This document shows positions 19,997 through 26,717 of a stretch of DNA of 34,120 nt, one piece after another. Below the pieces are notes generated by a model. The model did not search any database. It was given only the letters and a program-made list of their open reading frames with translations, and had not been told where the DNA came from. This DNA comes from Candidatus Microgenomates bacterium (GTDB lineage Bacteria; Patescibacteriota; Microgenomatia; Daviesbacterales; UBA10151), in assembly GCA_016182045.1 (NCBI GenBank), contig JACOYE010000007.1, positions 1 to 34,120 of the forward strand, given 5' to 3'. Position 1 is the stretch's first letter. Each line of letters opens with the position of its first letter. The position numbers and the translations under genes were made by a program.

Positions 19997-20308
19997 ATGA
20001 GTAGTCCAGTAACTATTTGGCGGTCACATAAAAAACTAAGTGCCTATTTAAACAAAGAAGGTAGGTTGGTTATTTGGACCAAAATTTATGTGGCCCCTGT
20101 CGGTTTTGAACATCAGGTTCCCTATCTGGTGGGAATTGTTCAATTTGATCCGCCAGCTGGCGGAGAAAGAATGCCCTTACAAATTGTTGATTGTGAAGAA
20201 CAGGATTTAAAAGTAAATCAAAAAGTAGTTACTGTCATTAGAAGAATTGGTAAGACAAAATCTGAAGATGTGATTGAATACGGCCTTAAAGTAAAACCAC
20301 GTTCATGA
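19997..20308 (+). CDS. DUF35 OB-fold protein, partner of thiolase/HMGS
   Basis: GRLVIWTKIYVAPVGFEHQVPYLVGIVQF...VVTVIRRIGK; position after thiolase/HMGS as in archaeal operons. Confidence 0.75.
   Translation: MSSPVTIWRSHKKLSAYLNKEGRLVIWTKIYVAPVGFEHQVPYLVGIVQFDPPAGGERMPLQIVDCEEQDLKVNQKVVTVIRRIGKTKSEDVIEYGLKVKPRS
20149..20164. repeat. 16-bp perfect palindrome TCCGCCAGCTGGCGGA inside the DUF35 CDS
   Basis: Identical palindrome at 31956-31971 in the ligase CDS. Confidence 0.95.
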
Positions 20309-20321
20309 AAACTGAACGTGG
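20297..20321. repeat. Stem-loop CCACGTTCA-tgaaaac-TGAACGTGG overlapping the DUF35 stop codon
   Basis: Perfect 9-bp stem; stop TGA lies in the loop. Confidence 0.85.
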
Positions 20322-20345
20322 TAAAACCTGCTTGACAATTTAACA

Positions 20346-21296
20346 ATGAAACAATTCAACAATGAAATTGTGGTTTCTGCCCCAGCTAAAGTTCACTTGC
20401 TTGGTGAACACTCTGTTGTTTATGGAAAACCAGCTATTCTGGCAACTCTAGACTTGCGGGTCACCTTTACCACTAATCCATCCTCCAACCACGAAAGGGG
20501 ACGCCTTTCGAACGTGATTGAGCCAATTATTAAAAAATATCTTAAAATCAAAACTATTCCCCCTTATCGTGTAGCCATTTCATCCCAGATTCCACAAGGA
20601 GTTGGTTTAGGCTCTTCTGCAGCTGTCTCAGCCTCATACATCGCTGCCCTACTCTCTTTTTTAAAAGTAAAATGGGATTTAAATCTTATTAATAAGCTTA
20701 CATACGAGGCGGAAAAAGTTTTCCATGGAAATCCCTCAGGAGCTGATAACTCCACAGTAGTTTTTGGAGGTTTAATCTGGTTCAGAAAAGAATCAGAGGA
20801 TTTAAAGATCATTCAGCCGCTTACCTTCTCTATTCCAGCCAAACTGGCCAAAAATTTCTATCTTATTAATACTGGCACTCCCAAAGAGTCTACAAAAGAG
20901 ATGGTGACAGTTGTTAAGAATCTTTACGATAAAAATGAAAAACTAGTTAATAAATTCTTGGAGGATCAAGAAAAGTTGGTTAAAGAGTTGTTGAACATAA
21001 TTAAAGCAGGTAACGAGGTTGAGATGATTCGTATCATTAGAGCAGGTGAGGCAAATTTGGAAAGCATTGGTGTTTGCTCCCCTTATGTTAAAAAGATAAT
21101 CAGACAAATTGAGAAATCAGGTGGTGCTGCCAAAATTTGTGGGGCTGGTGCAACATCTGGTCCAACTGGAGTCTTACTGGCATATCACCCTAATAAAAAT
21201 AAATTAATAAAAGTTGTAAAATCACTTAATCTATCCCATTTCACAGTGAGGTTAGGTGTAGAAGGATTAAAAAAAGAGGAATTTCTAATTCATTAA
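20346..21296 (+). CDS. mvk: Mevalonate kinase (GHMP family)
   Basis: VVSAPAKVHLLGEHSVVYGKPAI, IPQGVGLGSSAAVSASYIAALL, FHGNPSGADNSTVVFGG, KICGAGATSGPTG. Confidence 0.92.
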   Translation: MKQFNNEIVVSAPAKVHLLGEHSVVYGKPAILATLDLRVTFTTNPSSNHERGRLSNVIEPIIKKYLKIKTIPPYRVAISSQIPQGVGLGSSAAVSASYIAALLSFLKVKWDLNLINKLTYEAEKVFHGNPSGADNSTVVFGGLIWFRKESEDLKIIQPLTFSIPAKLAKNFYLINTGTPKESTKEMVTVVKNLYDKNEKLVNKFLEDQEKLVKELLNIIKAGNEVEMIRIIRAGEANLESIGVCSPYVKKIIRQIEKSGGAAKICGAGATSGPTGVLLAYHPNKNKLIKVVKSLNLSHFTVRLGVEGLKKEEFLIH

Positions 21297-21326
21297 TGAA
21301 GCGGCCATGTCAACAATGAAAATATT

Positions 21327-22310
21327 ATGAATAAAAAAATTACTGTTTCAGCTCCGGGAAAATTAATGCTTTTTGGGGAACATGCTGTGATTTATGGCAG
21401 ACCTTGCATTGTCACTGCTGTGGGGCAACGGATGAAGGCTACAGTTGAACTCACCAGTGAACCCATTTTCCAGCTTAATGCTCCTGATATTAATGTTTCA
21501 AATTATAAAAAACCCATCAAGGAGCTTGGACAAGGTGATATCACTAAAGGCGCTAAGTTTGTAGAATTGGCTTTATATAACTATTATAAAAATTATAAAT
21601 ATTATATTAAAAAGCCGGGAATCAAAATTTCCACCAAATCAGAATTTTCCTCCCAATTTGGCTTTGGTTCCTCCTCTGCCTCCACTGTTTGTGTAATTAA
21701 AGCCTTATCAGAATTAACAGAGGCAGACTTAGATAATAAAGCTATTTTTGATTTAGCCTACAAAACAGTCTTAGATATTCAGGGGAAAGGTTCTGGATTT
21801 GATGTGGCAGCAGCTATTTTCGGTGGAACTTTATATTTTTTAACTGGTGGCAAGGTTATTGAACCTCTTAATATTGATACCTTACTATTGGTTGTAGGAT
21901 ATAGCGGCATAAAAACTGACACAGTCACACTTATAAATCAGGTAAAAGAATTAGCAGATAATTATCCGGAAGTGGTGGAAGGCATTTATGATAACATCTC
22001 AAAGCTGGTTGATAGAGCAAAAGCAGCTCTTTTGGCAAAAGATTGGCAAACCCTTGGGCAGCTTATGAATTTTAATGAAGGATATCTTTCAAGCTTGGGA
22101 GTAGAGGGTAAAAAACTTAGCAGTATGATTTATGCAGCAAGGGAAGCTGGGGCATATGGAGCCAAACTTTCTGGGGCAGGAATTGGAGACTGCATGATAG
22201 CTTTGGCCTCACAAAAGAGCAGAAAAGCTGTTGAGCAAGCTATTAACAATGCTGGGGGTCAGGTAATTGATATTAAAGCTAACGTAGAAGGAGTTAGAAT
22301 TGAAAAATAA
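21327..22310 (+). CDS. GHMP kinase, probable phosphomevalonate kinase (or second mevalonate-kinase-like enzyme)
   Basis: VSAPGKLMLFGEHAVIYGRPCIV, SQFGFGSSSASTVCVIKAL, IQGKGSGFDVAAAIFGGTLYF, GAKLSGAGIGDC. Confidence 0.8.
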   Translation: MNKKITVSAPGKLMLFGEHAVIYGRPCIVTAVGQRMKATVELTSEPIFQLNAPDINVSNYKKPIKELGQGDITKGAKFVELALYNYYKNYKYYIKKPGIKISTKSEFSSQFGFGSSSASTVCVIKALSELTEADLDNKAIFDLAYKTVLDIQGKGSGFDVAAAIFGGTLYFLTGGKVIEPLNIDTLLLVVGYSGIKTDTVTLINQVKELADNYPEVVEGIYDNISKLVDRAKAALLAKDWQTLGQLMNFNEGYLSSLGVEGKKLSSMIYAAREAGAYGAKLSGAGIGDCMIALASQKSRKAVEQAINNAGGQVIDIKANVEGVRIEK

Positions 22311-23808
22311 ACAAGAAGAAATTTTTATAGTTGTAGATAAAAATGATAAGGTATTAGGCTACAAACCACGTTCAGTCTGCCATAAAGAACGCTTGTTACA
22401 TAGAACAGCTGCTGTTGCTGTAATGAATAACAAAAGTGAAGTTTTGCTTCAAAAAAGAAGCCGGAATGTTGAGATGAATCCCGGCAAGTATACTCTTTCT
22501 GCATCAGGACATGTAAGTAAAGGTGAAACATATGAGGAGGCTGCACAAAAAGAGCTAAAGGAAGAGTTAGGCATAACTGGCAAATTAAAGTTTGAGAAAA
22601 AAATTATCAAAGATTTTCCAGATCATTTTGAAATGCAGTCTTTTTATACAACAGATTATAATGGTCCCTTTAAAATTCAGAAAGATGAGGTAGAAAAAGT
22701 TGAATTTGTGCCTGTAGATAAGCTTCCTGAATATTTCTCTAAGTCCCTAGCCACAATCAGCATATTCTATAATCAGATCTTAAAAAAGGATACGAAAGCA
22801 ACAGCAATTGGTCCTACCAATATAGCTTTTACCAAATATTGGGGTAAAAAGGATGAAGTTTTCAGGCTACCAGAGAATGGCAGTATATCCATGACTTTAA
22901 GTCATCTTCTGACGACTACCACTGTGGAGTTTTTACCAAAGTATAAAAAAGACCAGATCAGCATCAATGGTTTGTTCACCTCCGAGGTGAGTTCAAGCAG
23001 TAACCCAGCTTACACCTCGGAGGTGTCTGCTGAAAGAGTTATCAAACATTTAGATAGAGTTAGAAAAATGGCTGGTATCCAGGATAAAGCTAAAGTTGTA
23101 TCTAAAAATAATTTCCCTATAGGCACTGGACTTTCATCATCAGCCTCAGGTTTTGCAGCTTTAACATTAGCTGCTTCTAAGGCAGCTGGACTTAAATTAT
23201 CAGAAAAAGAATTATCCATATTAGCAAGGCAAGGGGCCGGTTCTGCTTGCAGGTCTATCCCAGGAGGCTTTGTAGAGTGGCTGGATGGTGATACTTCTGA
23301 CACATCTTATGCTGTCCAGATTTTTCCTCCTAATCATTGGGCAATTTGTGATGTGGTGGCAATTGTTTCTGAAGGGAGAAAAGAAATTTCTTCATCAACA
23401 GGTATGAAAGCTGCTATCTCCTCCCCTTTTATGAAACTTAGGCTTTCCAGAATGAAAGAGAAAAATAAGCTGGTCAAAAAATATATTAAAGAAAGAGATT
23501 TTAAAGCTTTGGGAGAACTGACTGAACAGGAAGCTTTGGAACTTCATACCATCATGCTTACCCAATACCCTCCCCTTATTTATTGGACTCCAGGAACCCT
23601 GCAGATTATGAAACTAACCAGCCACTGGAGAGGAGAGGGAATTCCAGTTTATTTTACCATTAATACTGGCCAGGATATTCACCTTATTTGTGAACAAGCA
23701 AATCTTAAAAAAGTTGTAGCCAAATTAAAAGAGCTGGATTTTGTAAAAAATATTATTGTTAATACTCCAGGAGAAGGCACCAGACTTTCAAAATCACACT
23801 TATTTTAA
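22300..23808 (+). CDS. mvaD: Nudix (IDI-like) domain fused to diphosphomevalonate/phosphomevalonate decarboxylase
   Basis: N-terminal SVCHKERLLHRTAAVAVMN...SGHVSKGETYEEAAQKELKEELGI Nudix box; C-terminal IGPTNIAFTKYWGKKDEVFRLPENGSISMTL, GTGLSSSASGFAALTLAA, GAGSACRSIPGGFVEW. Confidence 0.9.
   Translation: MKNKQEEIFIVVDKNDKVLGYKPRSVCHKERLLHRTAAVAVMNNKSEVLLQKRSRNVEMNPGKYTLSASGHVSKGETYEEAAQKELKEELGITGKLKFEKKIIKDFPDHFEMQSFYTTDYNGPFKIQKDEVEKVEFVPVDKLPEYFSKSLATISIFYNQILKKDTKATAIGPTNIAFTKYWGKKDEVFRLPENGSISMTLSHLLTTTTVEFLPKYKKDQISINGLFTSEVSSSSNPAYTSEVSAERVIKHLDRVRKMAGIQDKAKVVSKNNFPIGTGLSSSASGFAALTLAASKAAGLKLSEKELSILARQGAGSACRSIPGGFVEWLDGDTSDTSYAVQIFPPNHWAICDVVAIVSEGRKEISSSTGMKAAISSPFMKLRLSRMKEKNKLVKKYIKERDFKALGELTEQEALELHTIMLTQYPPLIYWTPGTLQIMKLTSHWRGEGIPVYFTINTGQDIHLICEQANLKKVVAKLKELDFVKNIIVNTPGEGTRLSKSHLF
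22977..23025. repeat. Paired palindromic element CACCTCCGAGGTG ... CACCTCGGAGGTG inside the decarboxylase CDS (copy 2)
   Basis: Units at 22977-22989 and 23013-23025; same architecture as 4936-4985. Confidence 0.9.
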
Positions 23809-23810
23809 GT

Positions 23811-23844
23811 AATAATCCGCCTAAGACTACTTAAGCGGATTATT
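23811..23844 (+). terminator. Hairpin directly after the mevalonate gene run
   Basis: AATAATCCGCCTAAG ... CTTAAGCGGATTATT followed by a short T-rich run. Confidence 0.5.
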
Positions 23845-23965
23845 TTCTATTATTCTCTCCCCACCATGCTGTCTTCACTTTTTAAGTCAACAGGATCTCT
23901 TACTGGTTGTCCCGTTGGATCTGTGCCTATTTCAGCTATTTCATAGGGTAGAAGTAATAATCTTA

Positions 23966-24493
23966 TCAGAGAATTTTATTTTCCGTCAATACCTTAACTC
24001 CCTCAACTGCCCAAGGAGTATATTTTGAAGGATTTTGTTCAATATCTTGCACAAATTCTCTCTTATTTATCCATGTATATTCATATCCCACCATGGGATC
24101 CATATTAACTTCACCATCATATTCTCCCACCAGAATATAATCATGTTCATTTTCACAAAGCTCACCCACTTTAGCAAAGTAATTAAAAGTTCCAACTTCT
24201 TTCACCAACACATTCTCAATCCCGTATTCATCCTTTAAAGCTCTCAATGCGGCCTCTTTTATACTCTCATCCGAGCCATCAGCTTTATGTAAAAGGTGGG
24301 TTGAAGCAGTGAAGTCCCAAATGTTATCAAAGACCTTATGTTTCCTTCTTTGTAGTAAAACTTCCCCTTTGGAATTGTAAAGTAGCACTGTGACAGCCAG
24401 ATGCCTTTTGCCTTGCCCTGTATGCCCTGCCTCTTTGGGAATATATTCCAAAAAATTACCCTCATCATCACAAGCTAAAATTGTTTGATCCAT
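23966..24493 (-). CDS. IDI-like Nudix protein (isopentenyl-diphosphate delta-isomerase type 1-like)
   Basis: HLAVTVLLYNSKGEVLLQRRKHKVFDNIWDFTASTHLL...LCENEHDYILVGEYDG resembles type 1 IDI including the ExE motif. Confidence 0.75.
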   Translation of the reverse strand: MDQTILACDDEGNFLEYIPKEAGHTGQGKRHLAVTVLLYNSKGEVLLQRRKHKVFDNIWDFTASTHLLHKADGSDESIKEAALRALKDEYGIENVLVKEVGTFNYFAKVGELCENEHDYILVGEYDGEVNMDPMVGYEYTWINKREFVQDIEQNPSKYTPWAVEGVKVLTENKIL

Positions 24494-24496
24494 CTT

Positions 24497-25258
24497 TTAA
24501 CCTGCGCCTTCCAAGGTGAAAATAGCCAGATATATTACCACTACCCCCATAAAAAGACATACTGTCTCCCAAAAAGCTACTTTTTTATTTTCCTGGGAAT
24601 GAATCTCAGGAATTAAATTGGCTGAGGCTATATAAATAAAAAATCCGGCAGTGAGAGCCAAAATAATAGGTACTAATCCTTCCAGGCTGTCTCTGTAAAT
24701 AAAAGTCAAAACCGCTCCTACCAACGCAGACAAGGAAGAGAGCAGATTGATCCAGAGTACCTTCCCTCTTTTTACCCCTCTGGAAAGCATCAGGCCAAAA
24801 TCGGCGATCTCCTGGGGAATTTCATGGGCTGCCACAGCCATGGTGGTAACAACCCCTAACGGAATACTGATCAAAAAGGTGGCGGCTATGGCCACCCCAT
24901 CCACAAAATTATGAACAGTATCCCCGATCACGATCAAGGGAACTACAGGCTGACCCGCTTCGACTCGCGTCGAGCGAGGCGAGTCATGATGGTGAATGAA
25001 TCGTTCCAAAAGGAAAAATGCCAAAATTCCCAAAAGAATCCAAAGGAAAATATTAATCTCACCTGTTAGTTTCTCCTCAAAAGCCTCCGGCAAAAGATCA
25101 AAAAAAGCAGTTCCCAGTAACGCTCCTGCTGCAAAAGCAGATAAAAAGTGAGAGATTTTTAGGGTAAAACTTTCTTGAGTTAACAACAGTGCCCCACCGA
25201 TCAAGGAGACTACGCTTCCCAACAGAGTAAAAATAATGATGTAACTTAAGATATCCAT
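24497..25258 (-). CDS. ZIP family metal transporter
   Basis: FAAGALLGTAFFDLLPEAFEE, IGDTVHNFVDGVAIAATFL, AVAAHEIPQEIADFGLML. Confidence 0.93.
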   Translation of the reverse strand: MDILSYIIIFTLLGSVVSLIGGALLLTQESFTLKISHFLSAFAAGALLGTAFFDLLPEAFEEKLTGEINIFLWILLGILAFFLLERFIHHHDSPRSTRVEAGQPVVPLIVIGDTVHNFVDGVAIAATFLISIPLGVVTTMAVAAHEIPQEIADFGLMLSRGVKRGKVLWINLLSSLSALVGAVLTFIYRDSLEGLVPIILALTAGFFIYIASANLIPEIHSQENKKVAFWETVCLFMGVVVIYLAIFTLEGAG

Positions 25259-25266
25259 CGAAAGAC

Positions 25267-25902
25267 TTACTTACCAGGAGTCTCCATGGTCTTTTCAGGA
25301 CCCTGGTTTAGGTGAGTATCAATAAATTTCTCAATCCTATCACCATCAAAAGCATCAAATTTATCAATATAGTTCCAGGCTGTCAGAGCAATTCTGGCAT
25401 CCAGTTCAGGTCTGGGTGTTACAATAAGTCTAGTTTTGCCTTTTTTCTCATATATGGAAATAAGCTGATCTACTAACTTATGGCAATCTTCTGATTTAAA
25501 AGCAGCCGAAAGCTCGCTTGAGGATGTAGCTTCAGCTCCACTACTGGCTTCTTCCTCTGTCCCATGAGCATAAACTATACTTGTTACTTGTCTCTTGTTA
25601 CTTGTCTCTTTTCTTGCACAATTATATGACATAATCACATATCCATGTTCCAAGGAATGAATCAGATACCCATCATCCCTGGGAATATCATAAACACCGG
25701 ATCTTACCCAATCAGCATAGTGATCACCTGAGGTAGGTGGATTGGAGTTATAATCTACTTTTGTTCCCACCGGCACATGTTTTCTGCCCAAATCATCAAT
25801 TTTTTGGCCGGGTAAGGGTTTTGAGGATGCAACAAAAAGCCATATTAGAAAGGCTACAAGAAGTAAAATAACAACCCCCATAATAATCCATTTACTGTTC
25901 AT
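25267..25902 (-). CDS. DUF3105 domain protein, membrane anchored
   Basis: VDYNSNPPTSGDHYADWVRSGVYDIPRDDGYLIHSLEHGYVIMSYNC. Confidence 0.88.
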   Translation of the reverse strand: MNSKWIIMGVVILLLVAFLIWLFVASSKPLPGQKIDDLGRKHVPVGTKVDYNSNPPTSGDHYADWVRSGVYDIPRDDGYLIHSLEHGYVIMSYNCARKETSNKRQVTSIVYAHGTEEEASSGAEATSSSELSAAFKSEDCHKLVDQLISIYEKKGKTRLIVTPRPELDARIALTAWNYIDKFDAFDGDRIEKFIDTHLNQGPEKTMETPGK

Positions 25903-25923
25903 TTAATGAAAAATTATACCAGA

Positions 25924-26661
25924 TTAGAAGATATTTTGTTGATTTGTGAAAACTAAATCATGATATTCCCAGTATTTACTTTGATCCCCAGCACACCTGG
26001 CTGCCTCAGCTGCTTTTTGAGCTCCTGGATGGATTTGGGATAAGGGGAAATCTCTGTAATAGAATTTGACTTTACCGGTATCTATGTATTCTTTTTTAAG
26101 TTGTCCTTCTGTCTGGGTAAAATGTCTACCGCAAAATGGACACTGATAATCGGAAAACTCAATCAAAGTCACTTTGGCACTTTGATTACCTTGAACTGGT
26201 AAATCCCCATTCCCAACTGTCACCCTTTGAGTAGTTGAAGGTGCATTTCCGTTTAATTCCTCATCAATTACACTTTTAAACTGCTCAAAAGGTACTGCTC
26301 CGGAGATAAGTCTGCCATTTATAAAAAAGGCCGGTGTACCATTAACCCCTGCCTTGGTACCGTCATCCAAATCTGCCTTTACCAGAGATGATTTTTCAGC
26401 TGAATCTAGGCATGAGTTAAATTTGTTTGTATCCAACCCCAAATTAGAGGCCAGACCTTTTAACCCTTCCACAATCTGAATCTCGGTCTTAGGTTGCTGA
26501 GGTTGTCCGACAGCCGTTGGAGTAACAGCAGGAGTAGTGCTCGTAGCAGGTTTACCTAATTTAATAATTCCTCCATGCATTAAAATGGCAATTGATAAAA
26601 TTACACAACCTAGAAAGATGGCTGAGGCAACTGACTTTAGAGGATTAATGGTGTTTTCCAT
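25924..26661 (-). CDS. DsbA-like thiol-disulfide oxidoreductase with apparently permuted domain order
   Basis: C-terminal VTLIEFSDYQCPFCGRHF (CPFC); DsbA C-terminal half LASNLGLDTNKFNSCLDS...GVNGTPAFFINGRLISGAVPFEQFKSVIDEEL located N-terminally. Confidence 0.85.
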   Translation of the reverse strand: MENTINPLKSVASAIFLGCVILSIAILMHGGIIKLGKPATSTTPAVTPTAVGQPQQPKTEIQIVEGLKGLASNLGLDTNKFNSCLDSAEKSSLVKADLDDGTKAGVNGTPAFFINGRLISGAVPFEQFKSVIDEELNGNAPSTTQRVTVGNGDLPVQGNQSAKVTLIEFSDYQCPFCGRHFTQTEGQLKKEYIDTGKVKFYYRDFPLSQIHPGAQKAAEAARCAGDQSKYWEYHDLVFTNQQNIF

Positions 26662-26717
26662 GCTAAGTTAGTTTAACGAAAATAACCAAAAACTGTCAAG
26701 CTCTGTTTGGGTCTTAG

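Noticed and set aside
22368-22376. CCACGTTCA in the Nudix gene as another copy of the 20297 stem-loop arm
   Set aside because: Single arm without a complementary partner; codes for an ordinary IDI-like segment (KPRSVCHK).
14804-23808. Archaeal ether-lipid synthesis system
   Set aside because: Only prenyl precursor and prenyltransferase genes are present; no G1P dehydrogenase, GGGP synthase or DGGGP synthase in the window. UppS suggests a cell-wall carrier role.
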